A DNA stretch of 64,000 bases from Gossypium raimondii. Lineage: Eukaryota > Streptophyta > Magnoliopsida > Malvales > Malvaceae. The translations under genes and the position numbers were made by a program. The DNA lies in the NCBI RefSeq assembly GCF_025698545.1, contig NC_068571.1:45293733-45357732 (forward strand). The letters are read 5' to 3'. Every line of letters starts with the position of its first letter. Position 1 is the first letter of the stretch. The notes beneath the pieces are model-generated. The model was not told where the DNA came from, did not search any database, and was given only the letters and a program-made list of their open reading frames with translations. This document shows positions 24,061 through 38,221 of this stretch, piece after piece.

Positions 24061-25394
24061 TTCAACACGAAATCAATGTTAGACAGATTGTATTGGATGT
24101 GAAGATAGAGTTAGATTTCATATTTTATTTTTTGATTTTAAATTGATAATAAATTTAAAAACAAAAATTAGAATTTTAAATTGAAAAAAAATTAAAATTT
24201 AAGACCGCATGGGGATTATATACCTAATAATAAGAAAGAAGCAAGACACATCCATTTGCCGCCTTTTAACGGAAACACAATGGCCCATTAGTCACTTTCG
24301 TCACTGCACTGATAAAGGGGGCTTTCCCTCCCCATACCATTCAAATACCAAAAACACGCCATTCCCTCAATTCAAATTATCTCATGCCTTTGCTTTTTTT
24401 CTTTTTATATTGGATATCGATTGAATGTGATATTTGTGTCATCGCATTCTGTTTGGTGCCTACTTAACCTTTTTTAAATTTCAAGATAACATTTACTTCT
24501 TCTTACACTTTGATTGCATGTATGCGATTTTTGAATCAACCAAATTTATTGTAGAATCTAAAGAGGAGGGGACAAAGCTTGGGGTGGGATGTGACTTCCC
24601 AGCTAAGGGACGGTGAAACATGCACACTACAATTTTGATTTCATTTATTTCAAATTTTCCAAAAATATGTACAGAGTAGCTCTATTATTTTTCTATCCCC
24701 TCGCCTCTTCATTTTTTAAAATACTATTTTATTCTTAAGTAAATTATAAAAAATAGTCGCTCAATTTTATTTTTAAAATTATATTATAATTTTTTACAAA
24801 AAAAAAACACTTAAAATGTGTCGAGACTAGAGCTATCTATAGGTTGGGGTGAGGACCGATTCTAAAAGAATTTCAAGACAAAACCTACTTGGCTCGCCTA
24901 AAAAACTTATTTCATAGTTCAAAAAATTAAAAAATATTAAAAGATATTTTTAATTGATATTTTATTTATTTTCATAATTAAATTTAAATTTAAAAAAATA
25001 TCTTTATTATTTTTAAATTTAAATTCAACCTAAATCGTGGCTAGCCTATTGGATGGAATGAGCTACCTTGGGCAAGTCTAGTCAAAACAATGATGTGTTA
25101 GTGGCTTTCTACTATTTTTTTTTTCTAAAAAGAGAAATGAAAGAAATTCTAAATACAAAATCAGATTAAATTGGTGAAATAATCATTAGTTTATCCTGAT
25201 GAGGATAACGGATGGCATTCTCTCTCTTTTTTATTAAAAGGAAGATGGATACAATTATGAGGAATTTTTATGTATCACTACAAAAGCTTGAGTGTTACCC
25301 CCAAAATCAACATTTATGTTTACATGAACTTTTATGTAGATAATAAGATATTTCAAGTAAATTGTATCATTATTCACTTAATTATTAATGTGAC
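24061..25394. other. AT-rich spacer, possibly with an old MITE
   Basis: Mostly AT-rich sequence without a gene. Between about 24829 and 25080 the left end 'tagagctatctataggttgg' and the right end '...ttgggcaagtcta' resemble a badly decayed copy of the hAT MITE family found at 25395 and 54467. The evidence is weak. Confidence 0.35.
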
Positions 25395-25721
25395 TAGAGG
25401 TGCTCATGGGCTGGGCCGAGCCGGGTCGGGCCCGGAAAAATACCTGGCCCGAGAAAAAATCATAAGCCCGAGCCCGGCCCGTCCGGACCCATTTTAAAAA
25501 TAAACATCAAAAAAATTTTAAAATAAAAAAATTTATTATATTCGTGCCGGCCGGGCCGTGCCCGGGCCAAAAAAGTGTTGCCCAAGGCCCGGCCCGTTTT
25601 CTAAATGGGCCTCATTTTTTGCCCAAACCCATATTTCGGGCCTATATTTTTATCCGAACCCTCCCATATTTTGAACGGGCCGTCGGGCCAGGCTGGGCCA
25701 CCCGGCCCATGAGCAGCTCTA
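25395..25721 (-). mobile_element. hAT-type MITE with perfect 8-bp target site duplication (copy 1)
   Basis: The 327-bp element starts TAGAGGTGCTCATGGGC and ends GCCCATGAGCAGCTCTA, so its ends are inverted repeats. It is flanked by AATGTGAC on both sides (25387-25394 and 25722-25729), a perfect 8-bp target duplication. Eight-bp duplications and a TAG-type terminus fit the hAT superfamily. GC-rich arms full of GGCCCGGGCC-like palindromes surround an AT-rich core (about 25490-25540). There is no coding capacity. It matches the copy at 54467 in reverse orientation. Confidence 0.85.
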
Positions 25722-25729
25722 AATGTGAC

Positions 25730-28700
25730 TCAATTAAAAGAATTTCTATTTCATCACAAATATTTTCGATTTTGGTCACTCACAATTAAATTATTAACGG
25801 AAATGATGATGTAACCTTTTTTTAATTTGTATAGTAATATATTTATATGTTCTATCAATTTGATTATAACACTAAATAATTAATCAAATTTGACTGACTC
25901 TATATATTTATAAATTCTATTAATTTCACTTCCGAATTATAAATTGCATGTGATTGTACAGTAACTGTTTACTATAGCGTTTTAGAAAATTTCTTGTTTT
26001 GTAGTTTTATTGAAATATTGTGTTTATGGTTTACATTTTAGAGGCTTCCACGATGCAATCAATGGATTCAAGCTAGAGCTTGAACGCCACTTTCAATCCT
26101 GTCAATTCCCACTTCCTTATTTCTTTTTCAGGTTTAAATTTTAAAATTTTGAAATATTGAGTTTTTATTTTTTTATTTAAAAATTTTAATCCGTTTTGTT
26201 GTTAGAATAATTGATATCATAAAAAAAAGTAAAATAATTTTTTTAACTCTCAACATTTACATTTTTTAAAATCGATCTTTATTCTTTAAAATGATTTTTT
26301 TAAATTTTAAAAACTCTTTAAAACTAAAAAAAAAAAAAAAAGAAATAATTTTTACATTTTTTTTTACAAATATAAAATAATTCTAAAATTTCAAATGAAA
26401 TATATGTTATTTACTCATTGAATGGTAATAACAGATCTTCACGGGTTGTGTAACTTAACCAGCTCGATCAGTCTAACTTGTTTTAAAACAGGCTTGAACT
26501 TATATTTTTAACATTATTTAAAATTATAAGATAATAATAATAAAATTATATTAATATTAATTTTATAATTAAATTCAAATATAAAATAATTTGTTATTAC
26601 TTTTAAACAAAGAAATGATCCATTTGTGCAAAGTAAACTCGCTCTCCCAAGTCTGAGCTATTCACTCAATTCATATTAAATCATATTTGAGCAAGTATTT
26701 TTTTAATTGAGTTCAAATATTTTATAATATCAAAATTATTTTAATTGAACTTAATTATAAAGTATATGAAATATTAGTGTAAAATAATTTTTAAATAATG
26801 ATACAAGTTTTAAATCAACTCTGTCTGTGAAGAGTCTTTTGTTTGCAATCATAAATGGTCTTGAAGCTTTTAATGGTACCAAACTTAATTATAAATTTAC
26901 ATACTTCATTTCAGTTTCACAGTTCATGTTCGTGATTTAAGGTTATCTCTTCCAACAATGTTATCTTTAAGGTTCGAACTTGGATCTTCCCTTTAGGAGT
27001 GTAATGTGCCACTTGTTGGTATATAATTATAATTTTAAACTATTTTTAAAATATTTAACAAATAAAATGCTTATTACAAATATTAAAAACTCTATGACAC
27101 GTTTCCACACGTATTTAGAATATAAATTTGTGTTTCAAAAACATATAATGAAATGTATGGTTTAAAGTTAAAACACATTAAATATGTACGATACTAAAAT
27201 AATAATAAAAAGATTAAATTATAAGTAAACATATGAATACATTAGGCTAAATGAATACAATTATTTATCATGGTGTTGCCATCAATCCTAAGTTGGTGTC
27301 AAGTTAATTTGTGGCACCATCTCAATCAACAACATGATACAATTGATAGAGGTAATAAAATTAAAATGTATAAAAATTGAAATAAAACTTTGGTTGAGTG
27401 GTAAATTTAAGGTTTTATTAAATATGATTGGCGTGCATTCGGATTCCACCATAAATATTCTTTTAATAAAAAAACTAAAATACTCTTAAATAATATAACT
27501 TATTTTAGATACAAAAAAAATGTAATTTCTCAAACTAAATTAATGCCCAACTAATCGTGACACCAATTCACTTGAATCGAGTTTCTGCTTTTTAATTTGT
27601 GCAAGTAGATGATTAGGTTTAATGTGGGTTAAGGAAGGATATTTGCAACAATTATTATCTCCACAAACCGTGTCTCAATTTCTATCACTCTATTTTGATT
27701 GTTAAAGTTGTAATAGTTTGACAACACTAAATTAATACTTAAGCTAGTGTGTTCAACCTCCTCTTCACTTCCATGATGCAAATTATACAAGTATGGAAGC
27801 AAAAACATCTTTTCTCTACTTGAATGTATCATATATTTTGGTGAAAAAGAGACCCAATAAAAAAAATTTTAACTACGATTGAGATGGGAGAATGATCATC
27901 ACCACTATGCAATAAACATTTTAATGACATTGTCCCAGAAAATTCTGATAAAATATAAGGATCAAATATGCCATTATTCAAGAAAAATGAGCATTTTAAT
28001 GACGTATTTAAAATATGTTTTGTAATATATGAAAATTTTATTTCTGAAACTTGTTTTTTTTCCTTAAATTCTTTTTCCTTTCTTAATGGTAGTTTAAATT
28101 AGAGTTTTAAATATATTTTTAAAATTTTCTTTTTAATATTATTTCAAATAATGTTTTAAAAGTGTTATAAAATTTAAATATAGAAATTTATTAAAATAAT
28201 TTTGCTTAATAAATTAGCTTTAAAATATTTAAATTGTTCCGAGGTTATCTTAAAAATATTAATTTTGTAGTTGGTTTTGCATTCATCTTGGTTGCACTGG
28301 TCAATATGCAATGTTCTAGTAATAAATCGGAACAATCACTTCTCTTTTTCATACAGGTGTAGATTCTAGTTTGTACCGGTTATACCGGCTCATTCCGGTC
28401 AATTTCGGTTGCACCGGTTGGAACGGGTATGAATAATGTTAAAAATAGATAAACTTATTATTATTTTACCAACTTCAAAAAATTTTATTAATCAAATTTA
28501 AACTTTAACTAAGGTAAATAGTAACTTTATATTTTAAAGTAAAAATTAATAAATAATAAAAAATAATTTATATAACAAACAAGCTAAAAAATTCTAAAAG
28601 CTTAAGTATGAGATGATTTATATAGATTTTTAAATAATGTCATGTATAATTTTATTGTTTAATGTGTGGGATTTTTTTCTTATTTATTTTAAATTTTGTT

Positions 28701-29590
28701 AAATGATGAAATTTTATTTGTGAACTTTATTTATGAGTATTTTATATAATCAATTAATATTTTATATTTAAAATTATTTAATATATTTAATATATTTAAA
28801 TGTTTTTAAAAACATTGGTAAATCTGAAATAGCTTAATGAAACAGATCAATATGTACCAATTCCAATAAAAAATAGTGTGCACACAAACACAATATTGAC
28901 TACCTTAGGTAACACAATTTAAACTTGTGCCAATCAATGTTTAACAAGAGTTTTAACCATCAAGACAAGAATATTATACTTAATTTAAATACTTTTAATA
29001 ATGTTATTAAATTTTATACACTGTTTTATTGATTTTAAAAGACATGTTAATAGATTTTTACATTTATTAACTTTAAACACGTCATGTACTTAACAAATTT
29101 TATTATTGTGAAATAAAATCAATGGATGTCAAACTAAGTGTGCAAACATGTTCACAATAATAAATCTTGCAAAAATTAAAGAGGAGATCAAAACGACCTA
29201 TTTACTATTAGTTATTTCCTCAGTTCACACAAAATTATTTTATAAACTTCTCATCACATTATCCATAATCTCTTTTCAATTATTTAGATAACATTTCAAC
29301 ATATTTTTCCATTTCATTAACATGAACCTTAACCCAAAACTCTGTATTTTGAACTCGAATCTCAAAAACCTTGAATCATATTTCTAGGTTTACTTTGGAT
29401 TATATTTCAACTTCTAATCTATTAGACAAATTAGATTCAACTATTTTTAATTCATTGTATTTTCTATTACGTGCTAACTATAAATTGTACTTTTATCAAA
29501 AAAAAACTTGTGATATTATACTTATATACAGAAAAGCTATATAATTTAAATATATTTAAATTTAAATTGACAACCATATTGGCAGAGAGA
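25730..29590. other. Long AT-rich intergenic region
   Basis: About 3.9 kb of AT-rich sequence with homopolymer runs. No gene, RNA gene or clear element boundary was seen. A short GC-richer patch near 28370-28430 repeats the word 'accggt/ccggtt' several times ('ttgtaccggttataccggct'), perhaps a fragment of an old repeat. Confidence 0.45.
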
Positions 29591-29857
29591 TCTGTGACTC
29601 AGCCATTCAAAAATATCAACAAAGAAGAAGAAAGGCCTTGAAAAGATAAAATCAGTTAACCATGGCACAACAAGAAACTAGTAAAGGTGTTTTTTTTTCC
29701 TTTTTATCTCTAGCATCCAAACCAAACAAAACAAACCCATTCAAACAACATTTATACCCTACCCCAAGTCTTGGAAAGGCAAGATATTAAAAGCCACTTA
29801 TAAAAATAATTCCATTTAAGATTTGTAATAACATACTTAGAATCACCAAACCTCAAA

Positions 29858-31420
29858 CTATTTCGGACCAATGTCCTTGAGAGCACAGATCTGCTCCTCC
29901 CCCATGGCCGACATAACAGACACCACCAGGTCTTTTCCCTCACCAAACCCATCCTTGATCTGCAATCAAGAAATGATACCATTATTGTCAGCAACTCCTC
30001 ATGAAAGCAAATTATAACAATCATCAATTCATCATGATGATATGGAAATGGTCTTGGTTTTAGCATATCAAAAATGAGCAATGCAGTGCTGTGTAGCATC
30101 GAATGTAACTGCTTTAAACATGTGAAAACAACCATATTCCCCCATACAATTAGGATTCTCAAGCCAAGAGGACAGGATCAAAATAGAAAACAAAACATAA
30201 ACCCCCCTTGTGCACAAGTTTCACTTGTTTTCTTCTTTAAAGAAGAGGCTGCAATGTGCGCAAGGGTAGTTTGGCCGAAGGGGCCAAATTGCTCCACACA
30301 AGCACAATATGATTACAAGCATCCAGCATTGCAACTCAAATATCATTAAATTAAATAACATAAAGGACTTCTCACTGGCTAAAGAGTAATTAGTCAAAAC
30401 ATAAGATGATGAAAAATAGACAGTTAATTGACCTGTTTCAACAAGTTCTCATCAGTTGGGAGCCTCAGATCGTCCTTAGTATCACCACTATCAGTCAGCA
30501 AGCTCACCTGAAATATTTAATTTAGCTAATCAGAAGAAACACACATAAGCACACACACACATTAAGCAAAAGTGAAGCAAAAGAACTTACAAATCCATCC
30601 TCAGAAATGTCAATCAATTGGTAGTCAGTACGATTGACATGCGGAACCTGTTAAAACAGAAAGCATCATTTAGTAATGCCGAACAATTACATTGACAGAT
30701 TAAACATTAAAACCGAGAATGAACATTAACGATAGGTTTGTTCATATATCATACATCACAGTTATGGGAGGAGGGAACAATATCTTCCAACTTCTTGCCA
30801 GTGAAGATATCGATCCCAACGAAGTGACACTTAGCATGACCGTGCTTCCCCGTCTTGGAGGTGGAAACTTCCACAACCTGACGCAAGCAGCCGCAAAAGA
30901 ACGATCAAGTTAGCTAAAATTGCAAATCATAGAGTGCAAATCAACAGTCAACCCATCAAGCACTAATTGATCACATGCCAAAAACTATTATCAGCTTGCT
31001 CTAACTTTTAATTTCTCTGATTGGTTTTTTTTTTTTTTTTTGTAAAGAATCATATCCGATTCCTAATTTTTCAACAAGTAGTTAGAGCTACTAACGGAAA
31101 CAACCAAGTGTGTAAATAAATAAATCGAGCATCAAAAGTCGATACCACACGAAATATTTAGATCTAAAATTTACAAAAACTTAACGTCATTATTAACATA
31201 AATAACCTGAACCATCAAATTCAAATTATGGAGCTTCCTCCATCAATAAAATAAACAAAATTTTGAGAAAAATAACGGAACAAATTCCAACGGCAACCTT
31301 GCAGGGACGGCCTTTAATGACGATATAGCCGTTCTTACGGATAGTACCGGCTTGCTGAGGATAGGTTTTGGAGGCGCCGGCATCAGCCTTGGATTCGAAA
31401 TGATGATCGTCGTCCGACAT
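29858..31420 (-). CDS. eIF5A: Eukaryotic translation initiation factor 5A, complete
   Basis: Translation factor that relieves ribosome stalling and promotes termination; active only when one lysine is converted to hypusine. Coding exons on the minus strand: 31298-31420, 30755-30877, 30591-30647, 30433-30507, 29858-29959; all introns are GT/AG and phase 0, giving 159 aa, the usual plant length. The start is [10 protein letters not shown]. The hypusination loop [15 protein letters not shown] puts the modified lysine at residue 52 of the precursor. The N-terminal SH3-like barrel ([14 protein letters not shown]) is followed by the OB-fold C-terminal domain ([16 protein letters not shown] through [13 protein letters not shown]). 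A TATA box lies 69 bp upstream of the ATG. No abnormality was seen. Confidence 0.98.
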
Positions 31421-31488
31421 TTCAGGGTTTTTGTTGTTAGTAAGGGAGAAAATTGGGGGCGGCGCAGATGAGGAAGGCGTGGGCGTAT

Positions 31489-31498
31489 TATATTTATA
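31489..31498 (-). promoter_or_regulatory. TATA box of eIF5A
   Basis: On the minus strand the sequence is TATAAATATA, 69 bp before the ATG. A start about 30 bp downstream would leave a leader of roughly 40 nt that includes the pyrimidine-rich 'ttttctccctta' before the ATG. Confidence 0.65.
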
Positions 31499-31499
31499 G

Positions 31500-32210
31500 A
31501 AATTGGGGTAATCTTTAAGAAATCTTAGGGTTTTCAATTTTTATTCGTTGTTATCCAGTGAGTCCGGTGAGTGAAGGGTAGCCGTTGATTTCCAATAATG
31601 ATTGATTTGAAGGAAGGTGATTAGAAAAATATGCTGCGTTTTCTAAACGCTACCATTTTAAATTGTATTTGAAGTGAGCTCAGATTCATCTTCTTTATAC
31701 AATTCCACTTGAAAGTCAATGCATAACCCCAAGTGAATGTCTAAATTATATTTAAAATATTCAAATCACATATCATTAAATCTTTTATAAAAATAATTAT
31801 TATTAAAAAAGTTGTAAAGTAAAACTCTAATATCATATTTATAATTCAAAATTTGTAATATAACTCATAAATTAAAATTTTAAATTGAGTTTTTCAAAAA
31901 ATATAAATAACTAAATATGGAAACAGACAAATCAGTCGCAATTGGTAAGGAAATGGGCACTTCCTTAAGCACATCTCATCTATTCCATATTTTTCAACAA
32001 TCTCTTCATTTGACAATTTATTGAACAAAACTCATACAACATAGGAATCTATATCATCAAATAAACCTTAGCTCCCCCATGTCATATTCCCCCTAACTTC
32101 TAAAAACTTAACTTAGACAATAATTAAGTACATCAACCATTAATGCCAAGTTTGAAATTTCATCAATAATTAACTAATAACAATATCCACCAAATAAAAA
32201 AATATAATAA
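31500..32210. other. eIF5A promoter-side spacer
   Basis: AT-rich sequence upstream of eIF5A. Nothing recognisable beyond the promoter itself. Confidence 0.4.
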
Positions 32211-32300
32211 TGTAACACCCTTCACTCGTCTCCGACACTAGATTAGGGTTACGAGATGCTACAGCAATAACTAAAACAAGATTATGCAAATTCAATTTAA
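32211..32300. repeat. Start of a gypsy-type LTR, truncated by the adjoining LINE
   Basis: TGTAACACCCTTC... followed by 'tagattagggttacgagatg' matches, with divergence, the beginning of the solo LTR at 40107 (TGTAACACCCCTA..., 'gaatagggttatagagcatt'). The match stops where the LINE-derived sequence begins. Confidence 0.5.
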
Positions 32301-32305
32301 AAGTT

Positions 32306-34213
32306 CTTTTTTTATGAAAAACACAAAAATAGAATTACATCAAATAATTTGAACAAAAGCATCATTAGCCATATCTTGTTGAATGAGCTCTAAAACTTCA
32401 ATTGAGGCGTTATAAAAAACCTGAAGACTTGATTTTCCTGCTAAACTCAGCTTAGCTAAACAATCAGAAACTTGGTTTAAATCTCTAGGGACATAACTGA
32501 TGTACCACTGCCCTTTAGTTCTCATAATTCTTCGAACCCTCTTGAGCACAGTAATACCAGAGTTTGTCATCAAATTTTCTTGTAGAGCCTTGGCAACCTC
32601 TAGATTATTCGTCTGAATCGTAGCCCTTTTAAATCATTTACTGAGTATCACGAGTAAACCATCCAAGATTCCCCATAGTTCATCTTCAAAAACTGAACAT
32701 CGTCCCAAGAAATGACAAAACCCTAAGATCCAATTCCCGTGCTAGTCACGTAGAACACCCTAGCAAAAACACTTCCATCACCACTAGCAACTGCACCATT
32801 AGTGAACAAATTAACCCATGTATTACCCATGTGTGCCCGGGAAACAAATTATTTGAGGGGAGTGCTAGATGTCTTTGTGACTGAAATCAAATTGTTCCGC
32901 CCAGTTAAAGGCAGCCTCAACAATCTCAAGAGCCGTCCAAGTGATATCTTGAAAGATGAACAAATTACTGTTTTTCCAAATACGTCATGCAATTAGGCCA
33001 AAAAGACAAGACCAACTTACCCCTCGTCCAAGCAGTTGCACATGATAGCCAATATTAGAAGTCAACCAATATTGTATGGATCCGGAGAAGAAATGACGTT
33101 GTCTATAATAGGAATGACATGCAACCAAACTTTCTTCGCTGTCGAGCAATCTCGAAGTACATGAAGAGTATTACCAATTTCGTAACCGCAAACAGGACAA
33201 GAGCTATTATGTCCAATTCCTCGCTTAGAGCGCTCCAAATTAGTCAGGAGCCTTTGCTTGGAAGCTAGCTAAAGGAAAATTTTTACTCTCTGCGGCCCCT
33301 CATAATTCCAGCTATTCTTCCAGAAGACATCCTTAAAGTTCCAAGAATTCTCCTTGAGAGAACAAAAGGCTTTGCAAACCAAAAAATACCTTGAGGCCGT
33401 GCGTAACCAAATAATTTTGTTTGACACCGAAGAGGGATGGGGAGGAGGAATACAAATTATTTGCTTAATCACTTCCTCAAACAACCAAACCCAAAACTAA
33501 TCAAGGTTCCAACTACCATATAGCATAACCATTTCACTAAGAATTCAATCTAAATCAAGGTTGGCATGAGAAGGAATTTGCGATATCAAAGGGCCTACAG
33601 ACGAAATCCAAGAATCTCTCTGACAGCGAATGCTATTTCAATTACCTACTGACCATTCTAAGTTCTTGCGAAATAAAGGCTATACATTAGACAGAGACTT
33701 CCAAAGATGCGACCCATGACACCCAAAAATAGATTTAGGAAGCTAATCTCTCATGCCATACTTTGCTCAAAGAACTCGAATCCATAAGACACTCTCCTTA
33801 GTCACTAAATTAAACCCATTCTTCAAGAGGAAGGAGGTGTTTTGGTCCCACAAATGACAAAACCCAAGGCCATTATGAGATCGTGGCTGACAAATTGAGT
33901 CCCACCCAACAAGAGCTATCTTCTTCTGACCTCCTAAACAACCCCAAATAAACTGACGGACAATTTGTTCAATCTTAGCACAGACCCCTTTATGAATCAA
34001 CATCGACTGCATGAAGTAATTCAAAATTGGAACAAGGATGGGTTGGGCTAACGTGATCCAACCAATGATGGACAACTTCCTTGCTTCCCAACTTTGAAGT
34101 TTACGTCTCACCTTTTCCACCACAAATTTTAAGGTACTATTAGTGACCCTGTCATTGAGAAGAGGCAACCCCAAATAAGATCCAAGAGTCTGGACTTCTT
34201 GAAAACCAATCAA
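32306..34213 (-). pseudogene. LINE (non-LTR retrotransposon) 3' fragment: RT end, zf-RVT, RNase H
   Basis: Minus-strand readings match the last part of a plant L1-type LINE ORF2. At 33767-34213: GFQEVQTLGSYLGLPLL, KLQSWEARKLSIIGWITLAQ, NYFMQSMLIHKGV, IEQIVRQFIWG and CQPRSHNGLGFCHL (RT thumb/connection). At about 33100-33500, fragments such as RVKIFL and the Cys-rich CPVCGYEIGNTLHVL (zf-RVT). At 32340-32573: WYISYVPRDLNQVSDCLAKL, the RNase H C terminus. Stops and frameshifts lie between, so it is dead. It is 5'-truncated, as LINE copies usually are. A T-run on the plus strand at 32306-32313 may be the remains of the 3' A-tail. No target duplication was found. Confidence 0.85.
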
Positions 34214-37200
34214 ATTATTTCAAGAAATAATATCGCTAACTTTGGGTTGCACACATGTGATACACGAGCTAATATATTATTTGGTTACCATCTAAAAATG
34301 CAACCAGCTTCTAACTTTAGTTGGTGTAAATTCAATATTTTCTCCAAAGAACTAGTTTTTATGACAATTATTAAAATATAACTTCTAATTCTTCAATAAA
34401 ATCATATAAATTTTCATCACATTATTTTGCACCACCATTGGCTCGGTATGGTGTAACTGATCATACTAACACTATAAACTTCTTTTCACTATCTCATACG
34501 TCAATCATATGCGTATAATGTAGTCTTTCGGGGAATATTTATCACACAAAAACACGAGTATCTCATGTCATTTCTATCCATGGTTTTAATGTAAAACACA
34601 TAAATATTTCCTTCAACATATGTCTTCTTGTTCTGAAAAATAATATTATGTTTTACAAAATTTTGCATCACAATGAGGTAAAATGTTAACTCTGGAAGAG
34701 CTTTTTAGAGTTTGATGCAATATTAGCTCTTCATGAGCATGTAATCATTTTATTATATAACATTAATGAATGCTTAATTTATTTTAAATAATATACACTT
34801 TTGCACTTCTTTTCAACATGAATGATAAAAATTTATGATCTTCAAAAATTTTATTTATTCAGTATAAAAAATTATTATCTAACCATAATAATTTATTATT
34901 TGTTATGTTTAATGTATGATTTACTTATACCTATTCATTTTATTAGTAACATGAATTTAATATATGTTCAATATATCTTTTAATTACATTAATTAAATTG
35001 CATGAAAACCATTAATGGAATTAATGGTTATTTTTACGTGTAAATGGTTTATTGCATGGAAACCATATACAACTTTTTACCATTTAAATTATTTTTTATA
35101 TTAAAATCATATACAACTTTTTATTGCATGAATTAATTGGTTTAATTGCATGAAAACTTTTAAACTTTCCATGGCTTTTTTAACGTTTAATGGAATTTAA
35201 TTACATTAAAAATTTATTACAAACTCGTCAATTCCTTAAACTTTTAATTCCATATACGGCTTTCTTTTAGAGAAAAAATATCAATGATATTAAATACATT
35301 AAAATCATAAAATTGAAAGTCAAGTTTATCAACCCAATTTTTTTTTTCTTTTACCTTCTCTTTTCCTTTCTGACCATGTTGGCTTCTTATTTATCTTACA
35401 ATTAATTAATTTTGTTATTGTTATCATTAATTGTTATATTTTTCAAGTCTATATTGTTCTTGCTCATGCATTTGGCTTGCCTTCTTCTCTTCCTCTCTTC
35501 TTTTCACTGGTCCTGACAACCAGAGCACGCCGAAAAAAATTTCAAAAATCACACCGGTGTTGGCAAAAAGAATGCCTGCACAAGAAAAAGCAAAACATAA
35601 CTTCTTTAAAAGTTTGAACTGGTGTCGACAACGTGAAAGTCAGCACCATAAAAACAAGATTTAATTTTCTTTTAAATTTGAACCGGTGCCAGATACGAGA
35701 ACACCGACACCTATTAAAATATTTTTTTTAAATCTTGAATACCCGTATTTTTTAAGTGTATTTGAAAAAAAAATACATACCGATGAACACAATGTCGACA
35801 CAAAAAATATTTTTTATAGACCAAACAATCATCGAGCAACCGTTAGGAGATGATAGACGGCGGTGACGGTGGTGAAATGGCCGACACCAATATGCACCGT
35901 AAAAAAATAGGTCATTTTCGTACAAAATTTTGCATTTAGGTTATTTTCGTAAATAATGAATTTATTTGAGTCAATTATGAAAAAAAAAACCAAAGGAAAG
36001 AGAAGGTATTCAAGGGTTTTAATGCCCTGCAAGTTCATGTTTGCCTTTGATTATTGCTGAATGAGTGTGTTTCCAAGAGCCCGAGTGCAACTAGGTCGTA
36101 GGATAAGGCTGCTCTAACATTTTATTCTTTTAAAGGTTTTGAGTCTTCATGTTATCTAATGTATATTTTAACATTATGAATTTTTAAAAAATATATAAAA
36201 TGTGAGATTGAGTCTTAGCTCGATTGATATGAGTATTGTTGTTAATGTAAGAGGATGTAAGTTCGAATGTGTTGAAACACATTATTTTCCTATTTGTGGG
36301 TTGGGAAAGAGTCATAAGTAATTCTAAACATGGTGTTAAAAAGACCAGATATAATCAGAACCTATAATAAAATTTTGATTTTCGTTCATCTGAACAAACC
36401 AATCCACATTCCAAATATGGATGGACATATATAGGCCGACATTATACGGACAATATGAACAAAAAAGCTAGGTACGACACCTATTGAGGCTAAAAGGCGA
36501 GGGTCCAAGTATTTTTGTTTCCACAACTAATGGCTAAGTATGAAAAGCACAATTTACATCTCCATAATCATAAACTGGAAGAATATCTATAGATACATAT
36601 AAATGATTTTGATCAGCATGTGAGAAAAGAAAATAGTTTGTGGAGGGACCATTTCATAATCTTGAATATTTTGTTGGTTTTCCTATCAATTTAGTTCTTC
36701 AGTGTCAGATAAACCTAGAACATCCTTGTGATTATCTATATATATATATTCAACTGGGTGTATTTTCTGTTTCAATTTTTTAGTAGGAAAGAAGAGCATA
36801 AAGTGATTACAATATATATATATCTTAGGACCTATAAAAGTTCATTTTATCAGCTAATAGTAGTTATTGGACCGATATTAGAAGTTCTTAAATATCAAGT
36901 ACCACAAGTCTTGAAAATAATAATATTAAGCACGAATACTTTATCTAAATATATTCCAAATTGATTGACAAGTTTGAAGAAATTTATTTAAAACTGAAAT
37001 TATTCAATCAAACTTAAAATTACCCCAACTTTTATCTACATTATTTGGATGCAACTGGACCCATAAACAAGGCTTTGTACAAACATTTCATGTGGTTACT
37101 TCCAGATTGGTATTGCAATTCCCAATAATAATAATAAAAGTAATGATGCTCGTTTGTCAATTCCACTGAGCTAATAATTTATTTTATTATTTTTAAAAAA

Positions 37201-38180
37201 TTTAATAATAGAAAACATGTTTATGTTAAGATTTTATAAACTAAAATTTTAAAAATTAAAATAAGATTTTCAGAATTGAGTTAATGATTGAATCAATCAG
37301 GTCATTGGTTCGTATAGTTCAATTAAATCAATAATTAATAAATAACAAGTAATAAATATTTCAAAATAAAAAGCCTGTTCAATCAAATTTGTAATCTGGT
37401 TCAATCAGTTTGTACTCACGGGTCAACCAGACTGATGCCTCTCTTCGAATCGGTATCCTGATCAGTTCGATTTTTACCCCTCTGCCTTTTGAAATTAAAA
37501 ATCTACTTTCGAATTATGTATAACCAAATAACATTTTAATTGAAAGTTAACAACATTAACTTTTCAATTAATTAATAATGGTATAAAAATATTGAACTAA
37601 TTAGTAGCATTATAAAAGTGTAAAGACGAAATTATGATAGAAATTAGAATTTAATTTTAAACATATTAAAAGAACCAAAATGGAAAGAAAAGAAGATGAT
37701 GAATATCTTTTATATGATTAGAGACGGAGGAAAACAAATTATTTGGGATTAAATTTATCTGCAACATAATATTCTCTCCACGAAATCAAAAACTGTTGGC
37801 ATATGTAATTCTTTATATTAAATAAGTAATAAATATGAATTTAACGTGATAATATTATTTTTATCTTGAGTTTTGAAGGTCATCCTCTTAGGAAAAGTAA
37901 TTTTAATAAAATTAATAAAATTTATTTTAATATATATTTAGTTTTTTTTTAAAAACTAATAATTCATTTAATTAAAATAAAAAATTAATCTTTACTTTTT
38001 ATGGATATGCTCAATGCAACCACCAAATAATTCGAGATTGAATCTACATTTATAATTATTGCTATTTTTTAGACTCATACTCAAAAGTGCTTATCCAATC
38101 TCCACTAACCAAATAGTGCTTTTTGTGAGATAAAAGAGAGAGAAACAGTGGAAATAGTGGTAGCATACTCCGCCATACTT
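34214..38180. other. Long AT-rich intergenic region
   Basis: About 4 kb without a supportable gene. Short stretches (near 35500-35800) are slightly GC-richer but show no coherent frame. Simple TA repeats occur near 36736 and 36815. No RNA gene was seen. Confidence 0.45.
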
Positions 38181-38183
38181 TGT

Positions 38184-38193
38184 CTATAAATTA
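38184..38193 (+). promoter_or_regulatory. TATA box of the dCTP pyrophosphatase gene
   Basis: CTATAAATTA lies 38 bp before the first in-frame ATG (38222) and 59 bp before the second (38243). A start ~30 bp downstream (near 38214) would leave almost no leader for the first ATG, which favours the second. Confidence 0.5.
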
Positions 38194-38221
38194 GGCATGC
38201 GTGTTTGAAGATATGGCATAG

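Noticed and set aside
35431..35664. 77-codon plus-strand ORF
   Set aside because: No recognisable motif, no splice context, AT-rich surroundings.
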